Shown here piece after piece: positions 24,146 through 35,169 of a stretch of 64,000 nt of DNA (positions within the stretch are counted from its first letter, which is position 1; each line of letters starts with the position of its first letter). The position numbers and the translations under genes are program-made. Source of the stretch: Chloroflexota bacterium (GTDB taxonomy: Bacteria; Chloroflexota; Anaerolineae; UBA1429); the NCBI GenBank assembly GCA_012729455.1, contig JAAYDC010000027.1, forward strand, positions 52,645 through 116,644, in the 5' to 3' direction. Under the pieces are notes generated by a model. It was not told where the DNA came from. It did no database searches and was given only the letters and a program-made list of their open reading frames with translations.

Positions 24146-24976
24146 TTAGCCAAAGCGTCCGCTGATGTAATCCTCGGTACGCTTGTCTTTGGGGTTGGTA
24201 AAGATCTGCTTGGTCATGCCATATTCCACCAGGCGGCCGGCACGGTTCTCATCCATCATGAAAAAGGCAGTATAGTCGGAGGCGCGCGCGGCCTGCTGCA
24301 TATTGTGCGTTACGATCAGGATAGTGTACTGGCTCTTGAGCTGCTGCATAAGCTCTTCGATGCGCAGCGTGGCGATCGGGTCGAGCGCCGAGGCGGGCTC
24401 GTCCATCAGGATCACCTCTGGCTGCACCGCCAGCGCCCGGGCAATGCACAGGCGCTGCTGCTGCCCGCCGGAGAGTGCCAGCGCCGACTTGCCCAGCGAA
24501 TCCTTGACCTCATCCCACAAAGCGGCCTGACGCAGGGATTTTTCGACCAGGCCATCCATACTACCGCGATACCCATTGATGCGCGCACCCCAGGCAATGT
24601 TTTCATAGATGCTTTTGGGGAACGGGTTGGGCTTTTGAAAGACCATCCCGATCCGCCGGCGTACCTCGACCGGGTCAACCGTCGGGTCATATATGTCATG
24701 CCCCTCAAACATCACCTTTCCCTCGATGCGGCTGCCCGGGATCAGGTCGTTCATGCGGTTGATCGAGCGCAGCAGGGTGGATTTACCGCATCCTGACGGC
24801 CCGATAAAGGCGGTGATGCGCTGTGGCTGCACGTTGAGTGTCACTTTATCGAGCGCGCGAAAGGCGCCATAATAAACACTCAGCTCGGACACCTCGATGG
24901 CATACTGCTGCGCCGAAACGCGTTGCGGCAGTGTCATAGTAAGAGGTGCCGTAGCGACTGTATAGTTCATCGACAT
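24146..24976 (-). CDS. pstB: Phosphate ABC transporter ATP-binding protein
   Basis: A 276-residue ABC ATPase: Walker A GPSGCGKS, the PstB-specific [19 protein letters not shown]-loop region, the signature [16 protein letters not shown], and Walker B VILMDEP followed by ASALDPIAT. It powers phosphate import with PstA/PstC. The stop of pstA directly abuts its start, and AGGAG inside the end of pstA serves as ribosome-binding site. No phoU follows. Confidence 0.97.
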   Translation of the reverse strand: MSMNYTVATAPLTMTLPQRVSAQQYAIEVSELSVYYGAFRALDKVTLNVQPQRITAFIGPSGCGKSTLLRSINRMNDLIPGSRIEGKVMFEGHDIYDPTVDPVEVRRRIGMVFQKPNPFPKSIYENIAWGARINGYRGSMDGLVEKSLRQAALWDEVKDSLGKSALALSGGQQQRLCIARALAVQPEVILMDEPASALDPIATLRIEELMQQLKSQYTILIVTHNMQQAARASDYTAFFMMDENRAGRLVEYGMTKQIFTNPKDKRTEDYISGRFG

Positions 24977-26242
24977 CTAGAAACTCCTGTTAGTGCGGTT
25001 ACGCAGCAGAATGGCGCTGGCGTTGAGCGAAAGCAGCAATACCAGCAGCACTATGATCGCCGCTGCGGCAATATTGCGGAATTGTCCCTGCGGACGCGCC
25101 GTCCACTGATAGATCTGGATAGGCAAAGCGGTGAATTTGGAAAAGGGGCCGTTGGGGTCGACCGCAATAAAGGTCGAGGCGCCGATCACCACCAGCGGAG
25201 CCGTCTCTCCAATAGCGCGCGACATGGCCAGAATGGTTCCGGTGAGCACGCCCGGTAAGGCACTCGGCAGAACGTGGAACCAGGTGGTCTGCCAGCGCGT
25301 AGCCCCCAGGGCATAACTGGCCTCACGCAGCGACCTGGGCACCGCCCGGATAGCCTCCTGGGCGTTGATGATGATAAGTGGCAGAACCAGCAAGGCCAAC
25401 GTCATGGCAGCTGAAAGGATAGTACGGCCGTTGGAGGTGGTGGGATCACTGATCCCCAGCAGCGTACCGCTGGTGAGCGGGGCTAGCCCGCGCACAAAGA
25501 TCGCCAAGCCCAGGATACCATAGATAATCGAAGGCACCCCTGCCAGATTGTTGATGTTGGTGCTGATCACACGGTTGATGAACGAATCGTTGGCATATTC
25601 CTCAAGGTAGATCGCGGCGCCGACACCAAGTGGAAAGGCGAACAGGATCGTGATAGCGATCATCCACAGAGAGCCTAGCAGCGCCGTACGCACACCGGCA
25701 GTGGCGGGTGTGGGCGATTGCGGCGAGCGGATGAAATCCAGCGATAACCACGATCGAAACTCGAGCTTGGCCTGCGGAAAATCACGCGCTGCCTCAGCCT
25801 GGATAGCCCTTCGGCGCAGGATCGAGTCGCTCAGCGACCACGAGCTCAGGATAGTCGGCTGCACCACGCGCTCATACACCAGGTCGAGCACGTCCTCGCG
25901 CGACCGCTCGTCAAAAGGCTGCTCGTGCTCCATGCGTGCCAACACACCTTTGGATATATTGGCCTTTAAAATGGTGAACAGCTGTTCGTGTGTGAGTTCA
26001 TCTAGCGCCACACCATCGATGGCGAGCTCGCTGGGTTCTACTTTGTTCTGGATCGCTACCAACCCGAACGAGTCGTTGACAATGGTATACAGGAGCATTG
26101 CTAAAGCGATGATGCCCACGATGGTAGAAGCCTGAAAAATAACCAGCCAGATCCTGCCGCGGCGGTGGCGTCTCTGCAGCTGACGGTAACGCTGATCTCC
26201 GTCCGGCAGAGTGCCGGTTTGAATGCCTGTTTCAGCCGTCAT
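24977..26242 (-). CDS. pstA: Phosphate ABC transporter permease PstA with long N-terminal insertion
   Basis: A 421-residue permease, longer than the usual 280-300. After the first membrane helix (about 33-55) there is an extracytoplasmic insertion of about 130 residues before the conserved core. The core has helices at about 190-400 and the [20 protein letters not shown] coupling loop. Such insertions occur in PstA of several deep-branching phyla; their role is unknown. The start overlaps the pstC stop by four bases. Confidence 0.95.
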   Translation of the reverse strand: MTAETGIQTGTLPDGDQRYRQLQRRHRRGRIWLVIFQASTIVGIIALAMLLYTIVNDSFGLVAIQNKVEPSELAIDGVALDELTHEQLFTILKANISKGVLARMEHEQPFDERSREDVLDLVYERVVQPTILSSWSLSDSILRRRAIQAEAARDFPQAKLEFRSWLSLDFIRSPQSPTPATAGVRTALLGSLWMIAITILFAFPLGVGAAIYLEEYANDSFINRVISTNINNLAGVPSIIYGILGLAIFVRGLAPLTSGTLLGISDPTTSNGRTILSAAMTLALLVLPLIIINAQEAIRAVPRSLREASYALGATRWQTTWFHVLPSALPGVLTGTILAMSRAIGETAPLVVIGASTFIAVDPNGPFSKFTALPIQIYQWTARPQGQFRNIAAAAIIVLLVLLLSLNASAILLRNRTNRSF

Positions 26243-27198
26243 TCGTACACCTCGCGAAAACGCTTGACAATGCGGCGGCTTAGCAGGTTGAGGCTGAGAG
26301 TCAGCAGAAAGAGCATCAGGCCGATCGCAAAGATCGAGTTATAGTCCAATGAATCATAGCTCAGGTCGCCGCCACTGATGCGCACAATATGGCCTGTCAT
26401 CGTTTCAGCAGCCTTGAAGGGGTTGAACGTAAAGGCAGGACCCGCACCAGCCGCCAGCGCCACGATCATGGTCTCGCCGATGGCACGCGACACTCCAATT
26501 ATGACCGCGGCTGCCAGGCCAGAAATAGCGGCCGGCACCACTACCGAAACAGCCGTCTCGAGCTTGGTCGCTCCCATCGCATAGGAGGCCTCGCGCAGGC
26601 TATTGGGCACCGCCGCGAGGGCATCCTCTGCCATGGAAGATACCAGCGGCAGGATCAGGATACCCATCACCAAGCCGGCTGAGGCGGTGTTGTAGACCTC
26701 GACCATATTTTGGCCAAAAATAGAGCGCAATAACGGTGTCATAAAGGTCAGGGCAAAGTAGCCATATACCACCGTGGGGATGCCTGCCAGCACTTCGAGA
26801 ATCGGCTTAAGTGTGCTGCGCTGCTTTGGGGTGGCATATTCGCTCAGGAAGATGGCAACCCCCAGGCCGAGGGGGATAGCCACCAGCATGGCGATGACGG
26901 TGGTCATGAGGGTGGCATTGACCAGCGGCCAGATACCAAACTCGCCGATGGCTGGCTGCCACTTGAACGTGCCCAGGAATTTAGCCAGCGTCACTTCCTC
27001 ACTAGCGAAAAAGAGCAGCGATTCTCGCCCAAGTACCACGACAATGCCCAAGGTGATCAATACCGAGATTGCACCGCACAGAAACAAGAGCGTCTGGATG
27101 ACGCTCTCGCTGATGCGTACCTTTTTTTTGAGTTTTACAGCGGTGGTGGGCTTTGCATATTCAGCGCTGATTGCTGCCCGGTAACTGGGGATATACAT
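26239..27198 (-). CDS. pstC: Phosphate ABC transporter permease PstC
   Basis: A 319-residue inner-membrane permease with six helices and the conserved coupling loop [20 protein letters not shown] and [12 protein letters not shown]. It pairs with PstA to form the phosphate channel. The ATG at 27198 is chosen because CAGGTG lies eight bases upstream; a GTG seven codons earlier has no ribosome-binding site. It follows pstS by 56 bases. Confidence 0.97.
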   Translation of the reverse strand: MYIPSYRAAISAEYAKPTTAVKLKKKVRISESVIQTLLFLCGAISVLITLGIVVVLGRESLLFFASEEVTLAKFLGTFKWQPAIGEFGIWPLVNATLMTTVIAMLVAIPLGLGVAIFLSEYATPKQRSTLKPILEVLAGIPTVVYGYFALTFMTPLLRSIFGQNMVEVYNTASAGLVMGILILPLVSSMAEDALAAVPNSLREASYAMGATKLETAVSVVVPAAISGLAAAVIIGVSRAIGETMIVALAAGAGPAFTFNPFKAAETMTGHIVRISGGDLSYDSLDYNSIFAIGLMLFLLTLSLNLLSRRIVKRFREVYE

Positions 27199-27254
27199 AG
27201 CATTCACCTGTTTAGGCACAGGGCGCTTGACGCACCCTGTGCCTGGATATGATC

Positions 27255-28310
27255 TTAGTTGCCCATCGCGTCGAGCCAGGCCTGCTTGGAAGCAGCCAGG
27301 ACCTCTTCGCTTGCTGCAAAGTAACCAACCTCGCCGATCACCGTGTTAACGTTCGTCAGGTAATAGTTGAGGAAGGCAGCCACCTGGGGCTTGGCCTTCA
27401 TGATCTCGGCCGTGCTGTAGAGGAAGAGCGGACGCGCCAACGGATAGGTACCGCCGTCGACACTTTCCTTGTTGGGAGCCACGCCGTCGATCGCCAGAGC
27501 CTTCAGGGCACCCTGGTTCTCGGTATAGTAGGCATACCCAAAGTAGCCGATCGCATACGGGCTGCCCTCAACACCCTGCACCAGGACGTTGTCGTCCTCA
27601 GAAAGCTGCAGGTTTTGGGCATCCAGCAACAGTTGCTTTTCTTTGCCGAGCACCTCTTCGACAAAGTAGTCAAAGGTACCGCTATCGGTGCCGGGGCTAA
27701 AGCGCAGGATGTTCTCGTTGGGCCAGTCGGGGTTCACATCCGACCACTTAACAGCGGTCGAGGAAAAGATCTGGGCGAGTTCTTCCATTGTGACATCCGT
27801 CAGGAAGGTGTTCTGGCTGCTGACCACAACGGCCAACGCATCGGTGCCCACGCGGAACTCGATCGGTTCGCGGTCGATCGCCCTGCAGGCCTCGGCTTCC
27901 TTATCCTTAATCGGGCGGCTGGCATTGGCAATGTCGGTCTCGCCGGCGGTGCAAAAGCGCTCAAAACCTGCGCCCGAGCCGATCGAATCGATGGTGATGT
28001 TGCCAGAGTAACCTTCATCGCGGAACATGGCGGCAACCGCCTCAGAAAGCGGAAAGACAGTCGAACTGCCAGCCGAGATGATGTCGCCTTTGACCTCCAA
28101 GACGTTCACTTCGGGCAGAGCGCCCTCCGCGGTAGCCTGGGGGGCTTCGGTAGCCTGGGGGGCTTCAGTAGCCTGGGGTGCTTCAGTAGCCTGGGGTGCT
28201 GTGGTGGGCTCGGCGGTGGGCGCGACAGTCGGCGACACGGCTGGTGAACAGCCAACTGCCAGGGCGAGGACTACCAAGACGATCACTGATAAGACACTGA
28301 AACGACGCAT
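27255..28310 (-). CDS. pstS: Phosphate-binding lipoprotein
   Basis: A 351-residue phosphate-binding lipoprotein with signal peptide and lipobox LALAVGC (Cys about 21). A low-complexity linker of four APQATE-type repeats tethers it to the membrane. The core begins GDIISAGSSTVFPLSEAVA and shows IGSGAGFERFCTAGETDIANAS, where Ser and Arg contact phosphate. AGGAGGA before the ATG at 28310 decides the start. It heads pstSCAB and is preceded by a Pho-box-like promoter, so it should be induced under phosphate limitation through the adjacent PhoB/PhoR. Confidence 0.96.
   Translation of the reverse strand: MRRFSVLSVIVLVVLALAVGCSPAVSPTVAPTAEPTTAPQATEAPQATEAPQATEAPQATAEGALPEVNVLEVKGDIISAGSSTVFPLSEAVAAMFRDEGYSGNITIDSIGSGAGFERFCTAGETDIANASRPIKDKEAEACRAIDREPIEFRVGTDALAVVVSSQNTFLTDVTMEELAQIFSSTAVKWSDVNPDWPNENILRFSPGTDSGTFDYFVEEVLGKEKQLLLDAQNLQLSEDDNVLVQGVEGSPYAIGYFGYAYYTENQGALKALAIDGVAPNKESVDGGTYPLARPLFLYSTAEIMKAKPQVAAFLNYYLTNVNTVIGEVGYFAASEEVLAASKQAWLDAMGN
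28132..28203 (-). repeat. Four tandem 18-bp repeats in the pstS linker
   Basis: Four in-frame copies of an 18-base unit encode APQATE-type hexapeptides after the PstS lipobox. Copies differ at three or four positions. The repeat number is likely to vary between strains. Confidence 0.85.
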
Positions 28311-28350
28311 TCGAATCCTCCTATTTATGACATACATACATCCAAAGAGG

Positions 28351-28393
28351 ATTCTAACAAACGCGTGTTAAACCCGGATTAGGCCCGAGTTAA
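28351..28393 (-). promoter_or_regulatory. Pho box and promoter of the pstSCAB operon
   Basis: On the minus strand three contiguous 11-bp direct repeats run from 28393 to 28361: TTAACTCGGGC, CTAATCCGGGT, TTAACACGCGT. A fourth half-copy (TTGTTAGA) overlaps the -10 box TAGAAT (28356-28351). An 11-bp period of TTAAC-like half-sites replacing the -35 box is the hallmark of PhoB/PhoP operators. Confidence 0.75.
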
Positions 28394-28406
28394 GGTTGTG
28401 TAATGT

Positions 28407-30164
28407 TCATGGGGTTGTGGCAACCGGCAGGATCACCGCAAAGCAGGTACCCACATTGGGTGTCGACTGCACCTCGACCGTCCCATGATGAGCGGCCACG
28501 ATATGGCGCACAATCGAAAGCCCCAGGCCGGCACCGCCAGCGCGAGAGGGATCGGCGGTATAAAATCGCTCAAATATGCGCTCGATCATCTCCGGGTTGA
28601 TACCGATGCCGGTATCACACACCTCGATGCGCACTGCCTCCTCGCCTTGCGCCAGAGCGCGCACCGTCACGCGTCCACCCGGCCGGGTGAACTTGATGCC
28701 ATTGTGCACCAGATTGGTTATGGCGCGCTGCATACGGCCGGCATCGGCCATAATAGCAGGCAGACCTGGCTCGATCTCGGTGGTCAGCGCGATCTCGGCA
28801 CGCTCAGCTGTGCGCGTAAGCTGGTTAATAACGGGCGTCAGGATATTTTCTACGCTCACGCACATCAGATTTAGCGGTACACGCCCCGATTCGATGCGTG
28901 CCAGTTCGAGCAGCTCCTCGACCATCTGGGTCAGGCTGTCGACTTGCATGTCGATCTGGTCGACAAAGCGGTGCGCAGCCACCGGATCGTTCAGGGCACC
29001 CTCTTTGAGAGTTTCTGAGAGCATCTTGAGCGCCGCCAGCGGGGTGCGCAATTCGTGCGAGATGTTGCTGGTAAAGTCGCGTCGGATCGTCTCCAGTCGG
29101 TGCAGATCGGTCAGATCCTGCACGATAATGAGCGTTGAACGCGCCTCGCTGCCGGCCAGCGGGGTCGCCACGACCTGGCAAAAGCGCGAGGCGCGCTCCA
29201 GATCTAGCAGGTCGCGCGATTCGTGCTGGCCATCGCGCGACTGACGCCACAGCGCCACCACCTGCGGGGGCACCGCAGCCGCCAGCGCCATACCGGGGTT
29301 GATCGCATCATCGCGCCCAAGCAGCCGGCCGGCAGCCGGGTTCACTAGTCGCACTGTACCGCCATCGTCGACGATCAGGATGCCATCCACCAGGTTCTCC
29401 ACCAACCCCGAGAGGCGGTCGCGTTCGTGCTCGTAAGAGGAGATGGTAGAGCGCAGGCTATCGCCCAGCAGGTTGAACGACTTGGTCAGTTCGCCGATCT
29501 CATCCTGCTCGTTGGAGAAAACCCGCACCCCCAACTCGCCGGCCGACATGCGTTTGACGGCATCTGTCAGATGGTAAATTGGCCTGAGGGCGCTCTGCGT
29601 CACCAGGTAGGCCAGCCCAAACACGAGTAGCAGGGCGATCAGCGCCGCCACCCCCAGCTGGGTGTGCATGCGGTTAATATCCGCCTGCACCTGGCTCATC
29701 GGCACCGCCAGACGTACGATCATATCGGGCAGCTCGGGAGAAACCACTGCCACATAGAGCATATCGTAGCTGATGGTGGCACTGCGCCGAATGGCATACC
29801 CCGTGCCGCGCGCCAATGCCTGCTGCACTTCCGGACGGTAGAGGTGGTTTTCCATACCAGTCGGGTCGTGCAGCGAGTCTGCCAGTACCACTCCCTGTCG
29901 GTCGACGAACGTCAGGCGCGCATCCAGGATCTCGCCCTGCCGGACGGCCAGCGCTCGGAGGGCGGCCGGGTCGCCCGCTGTGTTGGGCTGTTGGGCAACA
30001 TACATCGCCACCAGATGCCCTTCGTTTTCCAATCGGCTGCGCAGGCTCTCCAGGTAGTTGCTTTTGAGCACACTGGCGAAATAGATTGCCAGAGCCAGAA
30101 GTGAGAGAGCGACCAGAATAGCAAACGGGAGCCCAATGCGCCAGTGAAACCGCTTCAACTGCAT
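28407..30164 (-). CDS. phoR: PhoR-type sensor histidine kinase
   Basis: A 585-residue membrane histidine kinase. Membrane helices at about 10-33 and 175-197 flank a sensor region, followed by HAMP (about 198-250), a PAS domain (about 255-360), and HisKA with the phosphorylated His370 in SNISHELRTPLAALK. The HATPase domain has NLVHNGIKFT, DTGIGINPEMIERIFERFY and GGAGLGLSIV. The extracytoplasmic sensor domain is longer than in E. coli PhoR. The ATG at 30164 is preferred because AAGGAT is suitably spaced; it lies four bases after the phoB stop. With PhoB it should control the Pho-box promoter next door. Confidence 0.88.
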   Translation of the reverse strand: MQLKRFHWRIGLPFAILVALSLLALAIYFASVLKSNYLESLRSRLENEGHLVAMYVAQQPNTAGDPAALRALAVRQGEILDARLTFVDRQGVVLADSLHDPTGMENHLYRPEVQQALARGTGYAIRRSATISYDMLYVAVVSPELPDMIVRLAVPMSQVQADINRMHTQLGVAALIALLLVFGLAYLVTQSALRPIYHLTDAVKRMSAGELGVRVFSNEQDEIGELTKSFNLLGDSLRSTISSYEHERDRLSGLVENLVDGILIVDDGGTVRLVNPAAGRLLGRDDAINPGMALAAAVPPQVVALWRQSRDGQHESRDLLDLERASRFCQVVATPLAGSEARSTLIIVQDLTDLHRLETIRRDFTSNISHELRTPLAALKMLSETLKEGALNDPVAAHRFVDQIDMQVDSLTQMVEELLELARIESGRVPLNLMCVSVENILTPVINQLTRTAERAEIALTTEIEPGLPAIMADAGRMQRAITNLVHNGIKFTRPGGRVTVRALAQGEEAVRIEVCDTGIGINPEMIERIFERFYTADPSRAGGAGLGLSIVRHIVAAHHGTVEVQSTPNVGTCFAVILPVATTP

Positions 30165-30168
30165 GAGT

Positions 30169-30864
30169 TTATCCTTCAAAGCGATAACCCGCATTGCGCA
30201 CGGTCACGATGCGGGTGGGGTTAGCCGGATCTACCTCGATCTTGGTGCGCAGCCAGCGGATGTGCACATCCACCGTGCGCGTGCCGCCCGCGTATTCCCA
30301 GCCCCACACGCGTTCAAGAATCGCCTCACGCGTGAGGGCCTGGCCAGGATGCTGTACCAAAAAGGCCAGCAGCTCGTATTCCTTGGGCGAAAGCTCAAGC
30401 ACCTGGCCGCGTAAAGTCACTTGGTGGCGCACCGGATCGACCGTCAAATCCCCGCTGGTAAGCGGCGTTTTTACGCTGTCGACCTGTGCCGAACTGGATA
30501 GCTTGACGCGCCGCAGCTGGGCTTTGACGCGTGCCATCAGCTCGCGCAGCGAAAAGGGCTTACTGATATAGTCATCAGCACCCAACTCGAGACCGACTAC
30601 GCGATCGACCTCTTCGGTGCGTGCTGTCACCATGATGATCGGCATCTGCATCTCGCGCCGCAGGATGCGGCATACCTCAATGCCATCAATGCCTGGCAGC
30701 ATTATATCCAGCAAAATCAGGTCAGGCTTGATCTCGCGCGCCAGGCGCAAGGCTTCCAGACCGGTCGCGGCGGTCGTCACGCGGTAACCCTGGCGTTCAA
30801 GATTGTATTGCAGGGTCTCGCGCAGGCTCATCTCGTCGTCAACGACCAGGATCTTTTCAAGCAT
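30169..30864 (-). CDS. phoB: PhoB-type response regulator
   Basis: A 231-residue OmpR/PhoB-family regulator: acidic pocket DDE at 9-11, phosphorylated Asp53 in [10 protein letters not shown], Lys of SKPFSLREL near 103, and a C-terminal winged helix with [12 protein letters not shown] and [15 protein letters not shown]. The ATG at 30864, six bases after GGAG, overlaps the end of the DUF5107-TPR gene by eight bases, so it can be read from the carbohydrate operon upstream. Its likely targets include the direct repeats before pstS. Confidence 0.92.
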   Translation of the reverse strand: MLEKILVVDDEMSLRETLQYNLERQGYRVTTAATGLEALRLAREIKPDLILLDIMLPGIDGIEVCRILRREMQMPIIMVTARTEEVDRVVGLELGADDYISKPFSLRELMARVKAQLRRVKLSSSAQVDSVKTPLTSGDLTVDPVRHQVTLRGQVLELSPKEYELLAFLVQHPGQALTREAILERVWGWEYAGGTRTVDVHIRWLRTKIEVDPANPTRIVTVRNAGYRFEG

Positions 30865-33800
30865 AGGCATCTCCAGCGAGTTCTTGCAGTGCAACGACGG
30901 CACTAAGGTTGGCCGGGTCGATCGCGAGCGCTTCTTCAAGCACCGAACGCGCTTCGGCGTTCTTGCCGAGAGCTGCTTGTGCCAGCCCGATCAGCACCAG
31001 ATGCCGCAGCCTAAAGCTGCGCTCGGGCGGCTCGTAAAAGGCCGGGTTATTGGTAGTGTGCGCGGGATAGCGCTGGGTGATGCCCACGTCCAGAGCCTGC
31101 TGAGAGGCTTTGAACAGCGCGCGCAGGGCGGTCTCGCCGGCACTCACCTCACCCAGCCTGATAGTCGCCAGGGCGCGGTAGAGCGTCACCTCGCTGGGAC
31201 CCGCCGTCGGACGGTAATCCAGCACAGCCTGGAACGCCTTGCGCGCTTCCTCGTCGTGTTGCGCCGCTGCCTGCGCCAGACCGAGGCTAAAAGTCAGGCG
31301 AATGGCATTCGCCAGCTGAGCCTGCTCGCCCAGGTTGGCGGGATAATCGAGGCCTTGCGTAAAGTGGGCGATGGCAGCATCCGTCTTGCCGGCAACGAGT
31401 GCCTGGCGCCCCAGCAGCCAGTGCGCATTGGCATATTGCCCAGCCACGGCCCCCTCACCGCCCTCCCAGGGGTGGAAACTGCGGCTGGCAGCGAGTTCCA
31501 GCGCCTTTTCTGGTTCACCTGTCACATTATAGAGCGACATCACCAACAGAACCAGGTCTTCACGTTGCTCGAGTACCTTGCCTTGTTTTAAAAGGGCTTT
31601 GAGGCGTGTACGCGGTTCCACCGGCACACGCTGCTGGATAAAATCATACTCGAGTACCAGGCGCGGGTCATCCGGCTTGGCTTTGAGCGCGCGGCGATAG
31701 TGCGTCAGAGCTTGCGGAACGTCGCCATCCAGGTTAAAGGCTGCCAAACCCAGGTTGCGGTGCCAGATGGACTCGTCGGGATCGTGGCGGGCGGCCGCGC
31801 GCCAGGCCTCTACACCTTCGCGCCAGCGCTTTTTATCATAGTAGAGGTTGCCGAGATATCCAGCGGCGCGCCCATCACGCGGGTTGCTCATCCGCACGCG
31901 CTCGAGGATTTGCATCTCCTCAAGGCGCCACGGGAAGCAGTAGCGCCCATCAGCGGAGCGTGCCGCCTGAGCCAGAGCGTTGGCAGCCGCCTCGTCTCCG
32001 CGGCGAAGGGCCAAGTCGGCGCGGGCATAGGCGAGCATGGGATGCTGTTTACCGCCCTCAACCGCCAGGGCCAGCAACGCATCGGCATCCTCGACAAAGC
32101 CAGCGGCAGCATAGTCAAAGGCCACATCGAGCAGCACCTGCGGATCGTCGCCCAGCAGGGCGCGGTCGGCAGTGCCTGCAGTGGCCTGCGCCAGCTCCCA
32201 GTGGGCGGCATAATCGAGCGGGTCGCGCTTTAAGAGTTCTGCGGCAGCGGCTCGCGCCTCGTCCGTACGGCCGAGCTGGCGCAGAATCGCGCAGCGCAGC
32301 GTGATTGCCTGGTTGTGCTGCGTATTGCCGGTCAACGCACGTTCGAGATGCTCGAGTGCCTCCTGGTAGGCTTGGCGCTGGCAATCGAGCTGCGCCAGAC
32401 GGTAGTAAGCGCCAGATTGCCAGGCCTGGTTCCAGGTAGCCTTGTAGTAGGTGCGGTAGGCCTCATCCGTCTGGCCCTGCAACTGCAGCACCAGCGCGAG
32501 GAAATAGAGCGCTTCGCCATCGTAGGGGTTATAGTTGCGCAGCATCTGCCGGGCGATCGCCGCGCGCAGATAGCCCTCGGCTTTGACCAGCTCTCCGCGC
32601 TGAAGGGCGAGCTTGCCCATTCCAAGGTTACAACGCGCGTCACCGGGGTCGCGCCGCAGGGCTTCTTCCCAATATAACTCGGGGTCGATCAGCGTCGAAT
32701 GGTACTGCAGGTGATGCAGGCCGATCAGGTAAAGCTCATCGACCGTCTCGACCTCGTCGGGCCAGGGCGCCGCCTTGTACGGCTCGGGCAACTCAGCCTC
32801 AGAGGGCGCGTCCAGCTGGTAGCGCAACACCTCAGCCCCCTGCGCATCGGAGAGCACCAGCAGCACTTGCTCGGCTCTAAGCTTAGAAGGCACCTCCAGC
32901 TCGCGTGTCCAGGATACGCCGGGCGCCAGATCAGCGCGCTCATCCAGCACGACCTTGTCGGCCACTATTAGGCGCAGGTGTGCCCCCGCCAGACGTTCTG
33001 TGGCGTAAGCCGCCAGCTGCAGCTTGCCATCGACCAATTCCAGGTTGAGGGCTGTGCGCTGGTTGGCGTTCTTGAGGCCGCCGATGGCCTGTACCGGATA
33101 CCAGAATTGCGAGAATGTGCGCGTCTCATAGGGCATGATCCACGAAAAGTCGGGCTGGTTATCGGAATACACGCCCGCCATGAGTTCGAGGTACTCGCCC
33201 TCGGTATCATAATCGTACAGATTGCGCTGCCAGGTATGGCCATAGGGGCCGTTCGCCCAAGTAAAGTATTTTTTGCCGCCCGAGATGCCGGCGTTAGCCA
33301 CATGCACAATCCCCACGCCGCGCACGTGGTCATAGCCGCCGAAAAAGTGGTAGCGGCTGGGAGCCGAGAAAAAACTGGTGGCGCCGGGCGAGTTAGCCCA
33401 GTAGCTGATGTCGGTGCCATCGCCATAGTCGTTGCCAGACGGGAACTCGCCCGTGCCGATCGGGAAGCTGATCACTGGCGCCTTGCCATGGTAGACGGCG
33501 TAGCGCACATCGGGCGGAAAGATCACCTGGTATTGCTCGTTAATCGGCACACCCGCATTAGCCCACCACAAAAACGACTGCGGCGTCATGGCGCGGTTAT
33601 ACAGGCGCACCTTGGTCTCGATCAGTGCCTTGCCGGGGTACAGCGTCACGCCCACCATGCCCTTGGTACGGTTGAGAGGCTCGTGTTCGCCCATCCACAC
33701 TGTCAGGCTGCCATCGTCATGTTCCTGGAGGGCATAGTTGGTGGGATCATAGGTGCTGGGGCGATGGTGCTGCGGCCAGTTGAACTCGATGCCGCCCGAG

Positions 33801-34135
33801 ATCCACGGCCCAAAGGTACCGATCAGGGCCGGCTTGATCACCTGGTGACGGTATAGAAAATCATAGCCATTGGTTTTGTCGGTAGCGGTATAGATGCGTC
33901 CGCCGAGGGCCGGGATCATACTTACCTCGATAAACTCGTTTTCGAGTGTGATCAGGCGCCATACTTGGTCGGTACGCTGTGACGAGATCTGATCCTGAAC
34001 CGGGTGGGGATAAACATTCCCCTTGCTGCCCTGCACCCCGCGCCATTCATAAAACATCGGGTTAGGATCAGCCGGCAACACTGCATAGGTTGGGATCGTC
34101 TCATCGTGCACACGACATGTTACGGATTTACTCAT
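30857..34135 (-). CDS. DUF5107 domain protein with C-terminal TPR array
   Basis: A 1092-residue protein. The N-terminal half (about 1-380) is a DUF5107 domain, an aldose-epimerase-like beta-sandwich: [39 protein letters not shown] and [14 protein letters not shown]. The C-terminal half (about 470-1090) is TPR-like helix pairs recurring about every 34 residues. DUF5107-TPR proteins are typical of carbohydrate operons, but the activity is not established; mutarotase-like sugar handling is plausible. There is no signal peptide, so it is probably cytoplasmic. GAGGTG before the ATG at 34135 decides the start. It sits between GH130 and phoB and overlaps phoB. Confidence 0.8.
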   Translation of the reverse strand: MSKSVTCRVHDETIPTYAVLPADPNPMFYEWRGVQGSKGNVYPHPVQDQISSQRTDQVWRLITLENEFIEVSMIPALGGRIYTATDKTNGYDFLYRHQVIKPALIGTFGPWISGGIEFNWPQHHRPSTYDPTNYALQEHDDGSLTVWMGEHEPLNRTKGMVGVTLYPGKALIETKVRLYNRAMTPQSFLWWANAGVPINEQYQVIFPPDVRYAVYHGKAPVISFPIGTGEFPSGNDYGDGTDISYWANSPGATSFFSAPSRYHFFGGYDHVRGVGIVHVANAGISGGKKYFTWANGPYGHTWQRNLYDYDTEGEYLELMAGVYSDNQPDFSWIMPYETRTFSQFWYPVQAIGGLKNANQRTALNLELVDGKLQLAAYATERLAGAHLRLIVADKVVLDERADLAPGVSWTRELEVPSKLRAEQVLLVLSDAQGAEVLRYQLDAPSEAELPEPYKAAPWPDEVETVDELYLIGLHHLQYHSTLIDPELYWEEALRRDPGDARCNLGMGKLALQRGELVKAEGYLRAAIARQMLRNYNPYDGEALYFLALVLQLQGQTDEAYRTYYKATWNQAWQSGAYYRLAQLDCQRQAYQEALEHLERALTGNTQHNQAITLRCAILRQLGRTDEARAAAAELLKRDPLDYAAHWELAQATAGTADRALLGDDPQVLLDVAFDYAAAGFVEDADALLALAVEGGKQHPMLAYARADLALRRGDEAAANALAQAARSADGRYCFPWRLEEMQILERVRMSNPRDGRAAGYLGNLYYDKKRWREGVEAWRAAARHDPDESIWHRNLGLAAFNLDGDVPQALTHYRRALKAKPDDPRLVLEYDFIQQRVPVEPRTRLKALLKQGKVLEQREDLVLLVMSLYNVTGEPEKALELAASRSFHPWEGGEGAVAGQYANAHWLLGRQALVAGKTDAAIAHFTQGLDYPANLGEQAQLANAIRLTFSLGLAQAAAQHDEEARKAFQAVLDYRPTAGPSEVTLYRALATIRLGEVSAGETALRALFKASQQALDVGITQRYPAHTTNNPAFYEPPERSFRLRHLVLIGLAQAALGKNAEARSVLEEALAIDPANLSAVVALQELAGDAYA

Positions 34136-34154
34136 ACCAGCCACCTCACATATT

Positions 34155-35153
34155 CTAGTTCGTCAGCGGGACGCACAGATCGAGCAGGTCATCGACCTGG
34201 GCGGTTGCCAGGCAGGTGACCGTATCGGCGGCGCCATAATAGATCCTGACTTCGCCGTTATGCTCAAGGATCGCCCCGCACGGAAAGACAGCATTATTGC
34301 GGAACCCGCCCGATACCTCGTATTCTGCTTCAGGCACCAGAACCGGCTCGCGCGACATACCAATCACCTTCCAGGGCTCATCAAGGTCGAGCAGCATTAC
34401 GCCCATGGTATAGCGCTTGCGCCAAGCCGCCTCCCAGCCGTTCTTGCCGCGAGAGGGATCGGTATCGACGGCATGAAACGTTGTCAGCCAGCCGCGATCG
34501 GTTCGCAGAGGCGGAGCGGCCGGGCCGATCTTGGTATTCGCATAAGGCACCTGCTCAACAGCCAGCACCAGACGCTCATCGCCCCAGTAGCGCAGATCGG
34601 GCGAATCGGAATACCAGATGTCAAAGCGCTCACCGCCGCGCGAATAGACCGGGAAGGGACGCTCCAGTCGGTGATACTTGCCACCGATGCGCTCGGGAAA
34701 GAGCACGATGTTGCGGTTATCGGGCACTGTCAGGGTCAGGATCTCATAGTGATAAAAATCTCCGGTGGAGGCGATGCCGGCGCGCACACCATGGCGCGTA
34801 TCCAGCGCAAAGCACAGGTAGACGACGCCCTCAAGCACCACCAGGCGCGGGTCATAGACGCGCAGGATCTCTTCGTCGCGCATTGCCAGGCAGGGACGAG
34901 GCTCGACCTGCCAATGAATGCCGTCATCCGAAAAGGCCAGTCCGAGGTTGGTGCCGTCGATGCGCTGCTCCTCGAGCGAGCCATAATCGTTGCGAAAGAC
35001 CATCACATAGCGTCCCTGGTATTTGCAGACCCCCGCGTTAAAGATCAGGCCGGCGTTATAGGGCACATCCGAGGCTTGCAGCACCGGGTTACCGGCATAG
35101 CGGTGGATGATCGGGCTGGAGTGCAGTTCATCAATCAACGGCAGTGGGTCCAT
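34155..35153 (-). CDS. GH130-family glycoside phosphorylase
   Basis: A 332-residue five-bladed beta-propeller of family GH130, enzymes that phosphorolyse beta-mannosides such as mannosyl-glucose or beta-1,4-mannooligosaccharides to mannose 1-phosphate. Recognisable parts: NAGLIFNAGVCKYQGRYVMVFR, VYDPRLVVLEGVVYLCFAL (family DPR region), IWYSDSPDLRYWG, and RYTMGVMLLDLDEPWKVI near the C-terminus. AAGGAG before the ATG at 35153 decides the start. Phosphorolysis would link this operon to cellular phosphate, which fits phoB immediately downstream. Confidence 0.85.
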   Translation of the reverse strand: MDPLPLIDELHSSPIIHRYAGNPVLQASDVPYNAGLIFNAGVCKYQGRYVMVFRNDYGSLEEQRIDGTNLGLAFSDDGIHWQVEPRPCLAMRDEEILRVYDPRLVVLEGVVYLCFALDTRHGVRAGIASTGDFYHYEILTLTVPDNRNIVLFPERIGGKYHRLERPFPVYSRGGERFDIWYSDSPDLRYWGDERLVLAVEQVPYANTKIGPAAPPLRTDRGWLTTFHAVDTDPSRGKNGWEAAWRKRYTMGVMLLDLDEPWKVIGMSREPVLVPEAEYEVSGGFRNNAVFPCGAILEHNGEVRIYYGAADTVTCLATAQVDDLLDLCVPLTN

Positions 35154-35169
35154 GGTCTTGCTCCTTGGC

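Noticed and set aside
28132..28203. CRISPR or mobile-element repeat
   Set aside because: The four 18-base copies are contiguous, in frame, and encode the PstS lipoprotein linker.
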